Virus record (IMG/VR): IMGVR_UViG_3300029442_000001
Coordinates: 1 to 64,000 of that record
DNA: 64,000 nt
Origin: a virus
Direction: 5' to 3' (one strand)
Both the position numbers and the translations under genes were made by a program. The notes beneath the pieces are model-generated. The model was not told where the DNA came from and made no database searches. It saw only the letters and a program-made list of their open reading frames with translations. This document shows, in pieces, positions 1-7,398 of the stretch (the first letter of the stretch is position 1; every line of letters starts with the position of its first letter).

Positions 1-381
1 AACGGAAATCTTTATGTTTATTATTATGATGGAGATTCTTACCAATGGGTAACAGGAATTTCATCTATAGCTATTATCGGAGCAACTGGAGCAACATATC
101 CAACGTCAACACCAACACTAACTGGAGCAACTGGTTTAACTTTAAGTAATGCTGTTATATTTGCTAATTGTACCACTGGTTCTTTTATAATAACATTACC
201 TCCAGTTTCAACAAGTACAAATTCAATGATTACTATTAAAAAAATTGATTCAACAGCAAATACAGTTACAGTTAAAGGAAATGCTGCTGAACTAATAGAT
301 AATAGTAATACTCAAATAATAAGCACCCAATGGGTAAGTATTACAGTTGTATGTAATGGTTCAAATTGGTATATAGTGTAG
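1..381 (+). CDS. Tail-fibre-like protein, 5' end outside window
   Basis: Open from the window edge to TAG at 379-381 (126 residues visible). It contains GATGAT collagen-like triplets followed by a C-terminal domain nearly superimposable on that of the next gene: TLPPVSTSTN, then TIKKID, VKGNAAELIDNSN and a terminal W-x-x-I-x-V. Such tails are typical of trimeric phage fibre tips, so a virion surface role is inferred. It and the gene at 445 are clear tandem paralogues. No start is visible. Confidence 0.75.
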   Translation, partial: NGNLYVYYYDGDSYQWVTGISSIAIIGATGATYPTSTPTLTGATGLTLSNAVIFANCTTGSFIITLPPVSTSTNSMITIKKIDSTANTVTVKGNAAELIDNSNTQIISTQWVSITVVCNGSNWYIV

Positions 382-431
382 AGGAGACTATTGTGTCATA
401 TTTTCCAACAATAAACATTAATCTATTAGAG

Positions 432-439
432 GATAAATA
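432..439 (+). promoter_or_regulatory. T4-like late promoter GATAAATA
   Basis: The octamer lies 5 nt before the ATG at 445. With T4 late geometry (octamer at -13 to -6) transcription would begin on the A of the start codon, giving a leaderless mRNA. The GAGG at 427-430 is too far from the start to act as a ribosome-binding site. Confidence 0.65.
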
Positions 440-444
440 TTAAC

Positions 445-876
445 ATGGCACTTAACTTCCCCAATTCTCCAACTCTAGGACAAGTATATACTTCAGGATT
501 ATTTTCGTGGGCATGGGATGGGACAGTATGGGCTTCTAATACCAGCACAGTTTCAGGAGCAACTGGATTTACTGGTGCAACCGGTCCAATGTATCCAAGG
601 ACAACTACAGCAATAACTGGTGCAACTGGATTAATTCCAAGTAATGATGTTGCACTTGTTGATTGTACACTTGGACCAGTTACATTGTCGTTGCCGCCAG
701 TCGCAACAAGTACAAATGCAGTTCTTACTATTAAAAAAATTGATGGAACTACGAATAATTTAACAGTAAAAGGAAATGGATCAGAATTAATTGATGGTAG
801 TAATAAGCAAATAATTAGTTATCAATGGAGTAGTATTACAGTTATATGTAATGGTTCAAAATGGTTCATGGTATAA
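445..876 (+). CDS. Collagen-like tail-fibre protein
   Basis: 143 aa. Residues 5-30 (NFPNSPTLGQ...WDGTVW) form the short N-terminal motif seen in many phage fibre and adhesin proteins. GATG triplets follow near residues 38-65, and then a beta-rich C-terminal tip domain shared with the truncated gene upstream. Likely a trimeric appendage protein; the exact fibre is unknown. The late promoter sits immediately before the ATG and no Shine-Dalgarno is correctly placed. Confidence 0.75.
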   Translation: MALNFPNSPTLGQVYTSGLFSWAWDGTVWASNTSTVSGATGFTGATGPMYPRTTTAITGATGLIPSNDVALVDCTLGPVTLSLPPVATSTNAVLTIKKIDGTTNNLTVKGNGSELIDGSNKQIISYQWSSITVICNGSKWFMV

Positions 877-885
877 GGAAAATAA

Positions 886-2112
886 ATGGCATACTTTAAT
901 CAAACACAAGCAAATTTTAATCAATCTAATATGTCAGCTTTTGGAACTCTTGAAACTGCTGAACTAACTCCAGTTATACAAGGTGATTTCGTTTATGGAT
1001 TAAATTCTCAACTATGGAATACTGGTGTAGTTTCTGGTACTGGTGCAACTGTTGATACTAATGTTAATCGATTACGTATTCAAAGTGGGACTGTATCAAC
1101 AAATTATGCTTATATAACATCTAGAAGAATTATTAGATATAGAGCTGGTCAAGGAACATTAATACGATTTACACCATTATTTACAACAGGTGTAGCAAAC
1201 AATGATCAATTCTGGGGAGTTGGTACTGTAGCAAGTAATGCTATTTTTGATGGCTATTTCTTTGGATATCACGGAACATCATTTGGTATTGGCTATTACA
1301 ATTCAGGTGCTGCTATTAACTTTACAGCTCAAGCTTCTTGGAATGTAGATCCAATGAATGGTACTGGTCCTTCTGGACTTACTTTAGATCCAACTAAAGG
1401 TTCTCCAGTAATGATTAAATATCCATACTTGGGTTATGGATCTATATTCTTTTTTGTTGAAACTCCGTCGGGCATATGGGCTCTTGTTCATACAATTCAA
1501 TATCCAAATACATCAACTGCTACACAATTAAGTAACCCATCTATGCAATTTATTGGATTTACTGCAAATAGTGGAAATACAACAAATGTCACTATGTATT
1601 GCGCTAGTGTAGGTGCTTTTGTTTGCGGTGAAAGAAATTTTATTGGAAATCCTAAGTGGGCAATAGATAATAATAAAGCCGGTATTTCAACTACTGAAAC
1701 ATGTATTTTAAATTTGCAGAATTGCACTACATATAATACTAAAGTTAATAGAGGTTTAGTTAGACTTCAGTCGCTATCCTTGGCAACTCCTACAAATAAC
1801 ACATTAATTACTCTTCGACTAAGAATTGGTGCAACTATAGGTGGATCTCCTTCATATACTGCAATAAGTGGAACTGGAGGCGGAGCAACAATTACTTCTA
1901 GTAACTCAATTGTGTCATTTGATACTGCTGGAACAACTGCTACTGCTGGAACTTATATTTTTGCTATGCAATCAGGAGCTCAAGGTTCTCCCGTTCTAGA
2001 TTTAGCTACCTTTAATATAATTATTGCACCTGGAGAAATTTTAACCATGAGTGCAATGGCTTCAGCAAGTTCAACAGTTGGTATTTCTGTTACTTGGACA
2101 GAAGATATTTAA
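886..2112 (+). CDS. Putative tail/adhesin structural protein
   Basis: 408 aa, Gly/Ser/Thr/Asn-rich, beta-dominated, with no membrane segment. The stretch around residues 36-110 (GDFVYGLNSQLWNT, then ITSRR.I, then RFTPLFTTG) matches the layout of the protein at 7399 (DYEFNGTAQDTSMW, then YITSRRFF, then FGTVINIT), so the two are distant paralogues, perhaps with a concanavalin/laminin-like fold. It starts 9 bp after the fibre gene at 445 with AAGGAAA before the ATG and is probably co-transcribed. Structural role inferred from context. Confidence 0.65.
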   Translation: MAYFNQTQANFNQSNMSAFGTLETAELTPVIQGDFVYGLNSQLWNTGVVSGTGATVDTNVNRLRIQSGTVSTNYAYITSRRIIRYRAGQGTLIRFTPLFTTGVANNDQFWGVGTVASNAIFDGYFFGYHGTSFGIGYYNSGAAINFTAQASWNVDPMNGTGPSGLTLDPTKGSPVMIKYPYLGYGSIFFFVETPSGIWALVHTIQYPNTSTATQLSNPSMQFIGFTANSGNTTNVTMYCASVGAFVCGERNFIGNPKWAIDNNKAGISTTETCILNLQNCTTYNTKVNRGLVRLQSLSLATPTNNTLITLRLRIGATIGGSPSYTAISGTGGGATITSSNSIVSFDTAGTTATAGTYIFAMQSGAQGSPVLDLATFNIIIAPGEILTMSAMASASSTVGISVTWTEDI

Positions 2113-2113
2113 T

Positions 2114-2143
2114 TTGAAATATACTATTAGTCTGTGCTATAAT
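2114..2143 (+). promoter_or_regulatory. Sigma70-type promoter for helicase gene
   Basis: TTGAAA at 2114-2119, 18-bp spacer, TATAAT at 2138-2143. The ATG is at 2158, so the leader is only about 7-8 nt. The helicase is thus likely expressed early by the host polymerase, unlike the flanking fibre genes. Confidence 0.7.
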
Positions 2144-2157
2144 TAAATATAGTATAG

Positions 2158-3555
2158 ATGGAATACACAAATTCAGTCCAACAGTTATTTTTAGAGTTCA
2201 TAATTCAAGACCCCGAATTGTTTGTTAGAATCAGCAATATTTATAACCCAGAAAATTTTAATAAAGGGTTAAGAAAAGTTGCATCTCTAATTAAAGACCA
2301 TTCTCAAGAACATGATACTCTGCCAGATAAATCACAAATCAAAGCAATCACTGGGTTTGACTTACAAGAAATTCCAGATTTAAATTCAGGCCATATTGAT
2401 TGGTTTATGGATGAGTTTGAAAAATTCACTAAACGGCAAGAACTCGAACGTGCTATCTTAAAAGCAGCCGACTTACTTGAAAAAGGTGATTATGGACCAG
2501 TTGAAAAATTAATTACAGATGCTGTTCAAATTAGTTTAACAAGAGATCTTGGTACTGATTATTTCGCTGATCCAAAAGCTAGATTGTTGCAAATTAGAAG
2601 TCAAAATGGACAGTTTAGTACTGGTTGGAAACAGTTAGATGAAGCAATTTTTGGTGGATTTAATAGAAAAGAATTAGAAGTTATCATGGGAGTAAGTGGG
2701 TCTGGCAAATCTCTTGTATTAGGTAATCTAGCTGTAAATTGGATTTTAGCTAATTTAAATGGTTTTATTATCACTCTAGAATTATCTGAAGAATTATGCG
2801 CAATGCGTCTTGATGCCATGATGATCAGTAAATCAACTAAAGAACTATATAAAGATTTAGATGATACTGAACTAAAGATTAAAATGCTTGGTAAAAGATG
2901 CGGCCAATTATGTATTAAATATCTTCCTACCCAAAGCACAACTAATGATATCAGAGCTTATATTAAAGAAATTCAAATTAAAACTGGAATGAAACCAGAT
3001 TTTGTCATTGTTGATTATTTAGATTTGATGATGCCATCAACAGCCAAAATTAACATGGAAAATGTTTTTATTAAAGATAAAATAGTTTCTGAAGAATTAA
3101 GAAATCTTGCAAACGAATTAAATATTGTGATTGTAAGTGCTTCTCAAATCGGTCGACAAGGAACCGACGAAGTTGAATTTGGAGTTTCGGACATCAGCGG
3201 AGGAGTGAGTAAGATTTTTACTTCCGATAATATTTTAGCAATTTATACAAGTAGATCAATGAGAGAACGTGGAAAATATCAACTTCAATTAGTGAAAACT
3301 AGAAATTCAACTGGTGTTAATAAGAAAATTGATTTAGATTATGATGTCAATACTATGCGTATTACAGACAATGGTCCATCTGGAGATGATAATTCTGCAA
3401 CACCAGCCGCAACTAATATAATGAGCCAAATTAAAAACAAAAGTAGGGCTATTACTACTGAATCAATCAATAATAATTTGGGAAAAGTCCAAACTGAAGT
3501 AAAAGGGAACAAACTAAAAGAAATGTTAGCTGGATTAAAAAAGCATTCCGATTGA
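2158..3555 (+). CDS. DnaB-family replicative helicase (T4 gp41-like)
   Basis: 465 aa, the usual length for DnaB/gp41. It has an N-terminal helical domain to about residue 150, then a RecA-like core. Walker A is GVSGSGKS near residues 177-185, followed by the DnaB-type IITLELSEE segment. Walker B is VIVDYLDLM near 281-291, then SASQIGRQG. The C-terminal 50 residues are Lys-rich and probably flexible. It should unwind DNA as a hexamer at the phage fork with a primase not seen here. It has its own sigma70 promoter and is isolated among fibre and pentapeptide genes. Confidence 0.93.
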   Translation: MEYTNSVQQLFLEFIIQDPELFVRISNIYNPENFNKGLRKVASLIKDHSQEHDTLPDKSQIKAITGFDLQEIPDLNSGHIDWFMDEFEKFTKRQELERAILKAADLLEKGDYGPVEKLITDAVQISLTRDLGTDYFADPKARLLQIRSQNGQFSTGWKQLDEAIFGGFNRKELEVIMGVSGSGKSLVLGNLAVNWILANLNGFIITLELSEELCAMRLDAMMISKSTKELYKDLDDTELKIKMLGKRCGQLCIKYLPTQSTTNDIRAYIKEIQIKTGMKPDFVIVDYLDLMMPSTAKINMENVFIKDKIVSEELRNLANELNIVIVSASQIGRQGTDEVEFGVSDISGGVSKIFTSDNILAIYTSRSMRERGKYQLQLVKTRNSTGVNKKIDLDYDVNTMRITDNGPSGDDNSATPAATNIMSQIKNKSRAITTESINNNLGKVQTEVKGNKLKEMLAGLKKHSD

Positions 3556-3580
3556 TATTTCCCTGTAGATCTGCTATAAT
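3552..3580 (+). promoter_or_regulatory. Sigma70-type promoter for pentapeptide operon
   Basis: TTGATA at 3552-3557, 17-bp spacer, extended -10 TGCTATAAT ending at 3580, followed by the recurrent TAAAGAGTA block. It overlaps the end of the helicase gene. The ATG at 3592 is 11 nt after the -10, so the leader is very short. Confidence 0.75.
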
Positions 3581-3591
3581 TAAAGAGTATA

Positions 3592-3993
3592 ATGCAGATC
3601 AAATCAATAGATGGAAACTTATTGAAAACAACTGACTCTAAAACTTTGGTAAGATCTAATTTGAGTTGGAGTGCGTTGTGCAATGCAAATTTTAAAAATG
3701 CAAATTTGAATGGTGCAAATTTAAAAGGATCCAATTTGTTTGGAGCAGACTTGAGTGGAGCATCTTTAAAAGGTGCTTGTTTATCTTCTGCAATATTAAA
3801 CTTTGCAAATTTGGAATGTGCAGATCTTATGAACGCAACTCTGTATAATGCAGATTTGCGAAGTTCAAATTTAATTGGAATAAATTTTGAAAATGTAAAA
3901 GTAGATTCATTTACACGAATCGATTCAACAACACTACTTGATCAAAATCAACTTACATATTTGTTACTCAAAGGAGTTAAATATGCAAATTAA
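3592..3993 (+). CDS. Pentapeptide-repeat protein
   Basis: 133 aa. Residues about 20-105 are A(N/D)LxG-type pentapeptides (NANLNGANLKGSNLFGADLS and so on), predicted to form a right-handed quadrilateral beta-helix. The C-terminal cap FTRIDSTT...[12 protein letters not shown] recurs in most pentapeptide paralogues in the window. First of a three-gene chain; its last 11 nt overlap the next gene, and the codons for LLKGV carry the next gene's Shine-Dalgarno. Function unknown; some family members mimic DNA and bind gyrase. Confidence 0.9.
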   Translation: MQIKSIDGNLLKTTDSKTLVRSNLSWSALCNANFKNANLNGANLKGSNLFGADLSGASLKGACLSSAILNFANLECADLMNATLYNADLRSSNLIGINFENVKVDSFTRIDSTTLLDQNQLTYLLLKGVKYAN

Positions 3994-4204
3994 AAACTTA
4001 AAAGGTCAATTAATACAACCAAACAAATATGAAACATTGTCTGGTATAAATTTGCGTTATTCCGACTTGCATGGTGCAGACTTGCGTGGTGCAAACTTAC
4101 AAAATATCAAATTAAATAAAGATACTTTCATAAACGAAACAACATTAATAGACGCAGAACAGCTTACATATTTAATACTCAAAGGACTCACATATGCAAA
4201 TTAA
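3983..4204 (+). CDS. Short pentapeptide-repeat protein
   Basis: 73 aa. The ATG at 3983 is chosen because AAGGAG lies 6 nt upstream, inside the preceding gene, and because MQIKNLxGQ is the family N-terminus. Only about three pentapeptides ([16 protein letters not shown]) remain before the standard cap [13 protein letters not shown], so it looks like a contracted copy. It overlaps both neighbours by 11 nt, which implies translational coupling. Confidence 0.85.
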   Translation: MQIKNLKGQLIQPNKYETLSGINLRYSDLHGADLRGANLQNIKLNKDTFINETTLIDAEQLTYLILKGLTYAN

Positions 4205-4634
4205 AAACTTAGAAGGTCAAGTATTAAGTAATGTGTATTCTAAAAAATTGTGTTGGTTAGACTTGTGTTATATAAATTTATGTGGTGCTGAATTATCTTG
4301 TCAGAATTTACACGATTCGAGATGTAAGAATACAAATTTTAGTTATGCAAATTTAAGCTTTACTATGTTACATGCTATAGAAGGAGAAGGTGCAAATTTT
4401 GCTTATGCAGATCTGCATAATGCAGATTTAAGACTGTCAAATTTGAAAAAAGCAAACTTTATTAATGCTAACTTATCTAATGCAGATTTACGAAATACAG
4501 ATTTACGTGGTGCAGATTTTCGTGGTGCTAATTTAGAAAATGTAAAAATAGACGCGAACATAAGTATTGATTCTTCAACATTATTTGATGAGGAACAATT
4601 AACATACTTAATTTTGAGAGGACTTATATTATGA
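4194..4634 (+). CDS. Pentapeptide-repeat protein
   Basis: 146 aa. It opens MQIKNLEGQVL like the previous copy, has about 18 pentapeptides including a regular run NADLRNTDLRGADFRGANL, and ends with the cap DEEQLTYLILRGLIL. The start ATG lies within the last 11 nt of the preceding gene; AAAGGA in that gene's LKG codons serves as Shine-Dalgarno. Last member of this chain. Confidence 0.88.
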   Translation: MQIKNLEGQVLSNVYSKKLCWLDLCYINLCGAELSCQNLHDSRCKNTNFSYANLSFTMLHAIEGEGANFAYADLHNADLRLSNLKKANFINANLSNADLRNTDLRGADFRGANLENVKIDANISIDSSTLFDEEQLTYLILRGLIL

Positions 4635-4924
4635 CAGATAGAATATTTATTATTATGTGGGATTTGACTGGGTTAGAGTGTGTTGTTGATATAACAGAAG
4701 ACGAAAAAACTATCGTTTTTGAAACATTACAAGATAAATTTGAATGTTCTGTCAAGCTAAACCATATGATCGCGATGATGTTGGTGCGTGCAAGAGTAAA
4801 TTCACATCGCAATTATGAAATATATACATTACAAACATCAAATATTTCAAAAGAAGATCTAGAAGGATTGTTTGAAGATGAACCTCAAATGATTGTCAAC
4901 TTAATACGTGAAAAAAATATATAA
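4631..4924 (+). CDS. Hypothetical early protein
   Basis: 97 aa, ATGA overlap with the pentapeptide gene upstream. Mixed alpha/beta, starting MTDRIFIIMWDLTGLECVVDITED, with an acidic C-terminus (LEGLFEDEPQMIV). No recognised domain, signal peptide or membrane segment. Coupling to the upstream operon suggests early expression. Confidence 0.7.
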   Translation: MTDRIFIIMWDLTGLECVVDITEDEKTIVFETLQDKFECSVKLNHMIAMMLVRARVNSHRNYEIYTLQTSNISKEDLEGLFEDEPQMIVNLIREKNI

Positions 4925-4975
4925 GAAAGCATCACAAATGGAACAAAAAATTTTTTAACTAGTTCTGAGGCAAGT

Positions 4976-5000
4976 CCGCATCTCCTTATTAAGGATGCGG
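4976..5000 (+). other. Intergenic hairpin
   Basis: CCGCAT (4976-4981) pairs with ATGCGG (4995-5000), and the inner CCTTATTAAGG (4984-4994) forms a second stem after a 2-nt bulge. There is no T-tract, so a factor-independent terminator is doubtful. It sits just before a late promoter and may mark the end of the pentapeptide transcript. Confidence 0.5.
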
Positions 5001-5010
5001 TAGTTCACTG

Positions 5011-5018
5011 GATAAATA
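5011..5018 (+). promoter_or_regulatory. T4-like late promoter GATAAATA
   Basis: Octamer 21 nt before the TTG start at 5040, with a GAGGAG ribosome-binding site between them, so this late transcript has an ordinary leader. Confidence 0.6.
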
Positions 5019-5039
5019 TTGTTTGAGGAGTAACAACCA

Positions 5040-5423
5040 TTGCAAAATCTTGACCACAAACATATTCTAGTAACTGCTTCTGTAAAGAATCCACCTAGAT
5101 CAGAAGAATTCATTATAGATTGGCTTAGACGATTGATAGCAGCAGTTGACATGAAAATAGTTTCTGGTCCATACGCTAAATATGTTACAACTGCTGGGAA
5201 TGAAGGATTGACTGCTATAGTTTCAATTGAAACTTCGCATTCTTCAATTCATGTCTGGAGTGAAGAAGAAATTCCATTTATAAAATTTGATTTATACTCT
5301 TGTAAAACATTTGATCCTAGTGTTCCACTAAGTTTTATTAATGAATTTGAGCCACATTCGTTTGAATGGATATTACTTGATCGAAATAGTGGAATTAATG
5401 AAATTGCTCGGGGAAAAGGATAA
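5040..5423 (+). CDS. SpeD-like pyruvoyl-dependent decarboxylase
   Basis: 127 aa. The core GLTAIVSIETSHSSIHVW matches the self-cleavage region of bacterial S-adenosylmethionine decarboxylase. Ser66 would become the pyruvoyl group, His71 lies five residues on as in the family, and Cys88 in DLYSCK is the likely proton donor. In known enzymes the chain self-cleaves before the serine and decarboxylates AdoMet for spermidine synthesis; some SpeD relatives use arginine or ornithine instead. TTG start chosen from the GAGGAG upstream. Expressed from a late promoter, which is unusual for polyamine metabolism. Confidence 0.75.
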   Translation: MQNLDHKHILVTASVKNPPRSEEFIIDWLRRLIAAVDMKIVSGPYAKYVTTAGNEGLTAIVSIETSHSSIHVWSEEEIPFIKFDLYSCKTFDPSVPLSFINEFEPHSFEWILLDRNSGINEIARGKG

Positions 5424-5426
5424 ATA
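5419..5426 (+). promoter_or_regulatory. T4-like late promoter GATAAATA
   Basis: Overlaps the stop of the speD-like gene. The GTG start at 5438 follows after 11 nt. Confidence 0.55.
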
Positions 5427-5437
5427 CTAATAACAAG

Positions 5438-5686
5438 GTGAGTATTTTGAAGATATCTACGAGAACTATTTTAGAAGAAATAATTTCCGGTTTACCTGAG
5501 CACAACAGAAATTTATTAGTTGAATCACGCGGCAATCATATTATTGTTGGTGCTTTGAATTTCCTCAACAGTGTTAAGGAATCATACGGCGAACAAATTG
5601 CTGAAGAAATAGAACGTAGATTATTATCGAGTATTAAAAACAAAGACCCACAAAAATTCACTAGGGCAACTAAAAAAATTCTTTAA
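5438..5686 (+). CDS. Small hypothetical late protein
   Basis: 82 aa, largely helical and charged, with no known domain (EEIISGLPEHNRNLLVES, later EQIAEEIERRLLSSIKNKD). GTG at 5438 is taken as start because CAAGG precedes it; TTG at 5447 is possible. Alone behind a late promoter, so probably a virion or morphogenesis component. Confidence 0.6.
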   Translation: MSILKISTRTILEEIISGLPEHNRNLLVESRGNHIIVGALNFLNSVKESYGEQIAEEIERRLLSSIKNKDPQKFTRATKKIL

Positions 5687-5709
5687 TCACATACTTTTTG
5701 AATAGAAAA

Positions 5710-5717
5710 GATAAATA
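5710..5717 (+). promoter_or_regulatory. T4-like late promoter GATAAATA
   Basis: Octamer 35 nt before the ATG at 5753. The leader carries AAAAGGAG at a good distance, a strong ribosome-binding site. Confidence 0.6.
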
Positions 5718-5752
5718 ATAGTATAGCGTAAGCTAAAAGGAGATTTAATAAA

Positions 5753-6148
5753 ATGGCTGAAGTAACCCGCGTACACGGTGGTGTTGGTATAGAAGGCGTA
5801 ATTAATGGTTTAGCTGGTGCACAAGTTGGAGCATCTGTAAAGTTTTTACTAGTAACAGTAAAAGAAGTTGGGACAGCCGCTCGCGATCTGCGTCCAGAAA
5901 TGGCAGCAGGATTGGAGGGCGGTCTTGGACTAGCGGTAGAAGCAATTTTCCGCGTTTGCCCTCCAATCCTTGCATATTCTGTAGTTGATGATGCATCAGG
6001 TGTTATCAATCTAGTTGTTGACGGCCACGCTGTAACATATGATGCAGTTCAAGCTAATATTCGTGCGTTAGGCACAGTAGTTGGAGCTAATTCAATGGAC
6101 GTTAGCGGAACAACTGTAGCAGAAGGCACAGTATTCGTAGTTGCGTAA
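5753..6148 (+). CDS. Hypothetical, probably abundant late protein
   Basis: 131 aa, Ala/Gly/Val-rich, soluble, with visibly more G/C-ending codons than its neighbours. That is consistent with selection for high expression or a different origin. Its promoter, optimal Shine-Dalgarno and strong terminator make it a self-contained single-gene unit. No recognised domain; a capsid decoration or other abundant virion protein is a guess from expression signals only. Confidence 0.65.
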   Translation: MAEVTRVHGGVGIEGVINGLAGAQVGASVKFLLVTVKEVGTAARDLRPEMAAGLEGGLGLAVEAIFRVCPPILAYSVVDDASGVINLVVDGHAVTYDAVQANIRALGTVVGANSMDVSGTTVAEGTVFVVA

Positions 6149-6166
6149 TATTTAAAGTATAAAAAG

Positions 6167-6203
6167 ATAGGACTATCGATATGTAAGTAGATGGTCCTAT
6201 TTT
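6167..6203 (+). terminator. Rho-independent terminator
   Basis: ATAGGACTATC (6167-6177) pairs with GATGGTCCTAT (6190-6200), 11 bp with one wobble and a 12-nt loop, followed by TTT. It ends the transcript of the gene at 5753. Confidence 0.8.
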
Positions 6204-6234
6204 CATGAGTACCAACTCAGTAAATTATCTTTTG

Positions 6235-6242
6235 GATAAATA
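6235..6242 (+). promoter_or_regulatory. T4-like late promoter GATAAATA
   Basis: Exactly 5 nt (CTTAT) separate the octamer from the ATG at 6248; no Shine-Dalgarno lies between. Predicted leaderless transcript. Confidence 0.65.
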
Positions 6243-6247
6243 CTTAT

Positions 6248-6586
6248 ATGGAAGCAATGAAATTACCTGTTTCTCCAACAGTTGGGCAAATATATTCTCA
6301 TGATTTACGTACTTGGATATGGAATGGATTTGCTTGGGTTGCTAATATTTCTGGAGGAAACGGAGCAACTGGCGCAACTGGTACAATTGGATCTACTGGT
6401 CCTACTGGTACTGGTACAATTGGATCTACTGGAGCAACTGGTACTGGTACAATTGGATCTACTGGTCCTACTGGTACTGGTACAATTGGATCTACTGGCG
6501 CAACTGGCTTAACTGGTACAATTGGATCTACTGGAGCAACTGGAGGCGGAGCCGTTGGATTAGTAAATTATATATTTTTCTCTTAG
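6248..6586 (+). CDS. Collagen-like tail-fibre protein
   Basis: 112 aa. N-terminus [25 protein letters not shown] is the fibre-attachment motif also seen at 445. Then come about five 11-residue collagen-like units ([11 protein letters not shown] / [11 protein letters not shown], residues about 40-100) and a short hydrophobic end. The repeat units are nearly identical at DNA level (33-bp period), so copy number probably varies by slippage or recombination. Confidence 0.75.
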   Translation: MEAMKLPVSPTVGQIYSHDLRTWIWNGFAWVANISGGNGATGATGTIGSTGPTGTGTIGSTGATGTGTIGSTGPTGTGTIGSTGATGLTGTIGSTGATGGGAVGLVNYIFFS

Positions 6587-6599
6587 GTTATAAATTATT

Positions 6600-7388
6600 A
6601 TGTTAACACTTACAGCAACTAATACATTTAGTGGGGTAGCAGGGACCACAACAGCTATTACTTATAGCATTTTTGGAATGACATTAAAAGATGGAGTAGA
6701 AACCTTTGGTGTTCTTGCACAAGGTCAGCTTAACACGTCAGCAGCAGTATTATACACAGTTCCTGCTTCTACTTCTACTTTTATCAAAGAAGTTCATTTA
6801 GCTAATACAACAAGTAATAATGTTTCTGGTATAGTTCTTTATATAAATGGAACTGATTATATTAATCAAATTTCTGGAACTTTTAGTATTCCATCAAACG
6901 GTTCAGCAACATTAGATAGTAATGGCCGGCTTGTAGTTTGTGATTCAAATGGTAGCACATTACAGTCAATAGCTAGCCAAACAGCAACCAATTTAACTGG
7001 AACACCAATACTTCCTAATGGAACTATGGCTGTAACTCAATTAGCTGCTGATTCTTCGACAAAATTAGCTACCACAGCTTATACTGATGCAGCAGTTACA
7101 GCATATAGTGTATCGCATTCTACAATTTATCAAATAACAGTTGATTTTGGAATAAAACCTATTAAAAGTGGGAATTTTACTATTACTGGTTCTGGATGGA
7201 CAAAAGGAAAACAAGTATTAGTTGTTATGGCACCAAATAGACAAGGAAGTTTATTATATGATTCTATAGAGTTTGATCAAATAATTGCTACTGGAATTGT
7301 AATAAATAGTACAACAATAGAAGTACATTGGGGGAGCAGAACTTGGGTCTGCAATCAGTACACATTTAATTATTGGTTAGGAAATTAA
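6600..7388 (+). CDS. Putative tail-fibre protein
   Basis: 262 aa, beta-rich. Residues about 30-120 resemble phage tail proteins that describe interface values (LAQGQLNTSAAVLYTVPASTS, FIKEVHLANT). The middle contains AADSSTKLATTAYTDAAV, a common phage fibre motif before a C-terminal tip. It follows the collagen-like gene after 13 bp, with TATAAATT as a possible weak late promoter. Likely assembles with its neighbours into the same appendage. Confidence 0.7.
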   Translation: MLTLTATNTFSGVAGTTTAITYSIFGMTLKDGVETFGVLAQGQLNTSAAVLYTVPASTSTFIKEVHLANTTSNNVSGIVLYINGTDYINQISGTFSIPSNGSATLDSNGRLVVCDSNGSTLQSIASQTATNLTGTPILPNGTMAVTQLAADSSTKLATTAYTDAAVTAYSVSHSTIYQITVDFGIKPIKSGNFTITGSGWTKGKQVLVVMAPNRQGSLLYDSIEFDQIIATGIVINSTTIEVHWGSRTWVCNQYTFNYWLGN

Positions 7389-7398
7389 GGAAAATAAA

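Noticed and set aside
4960-5000. Possible tRNA in the hairpin region
   Set aside because: Only one compound stem is present; no acceptor, T-arm or CCA can be placed.
6370-6550. CRISPR-like short direct repeats
   Set aside because: The 33-bp period is in frame and encodes Gly-x-y collagen-like triplets; there are no unique spacers.
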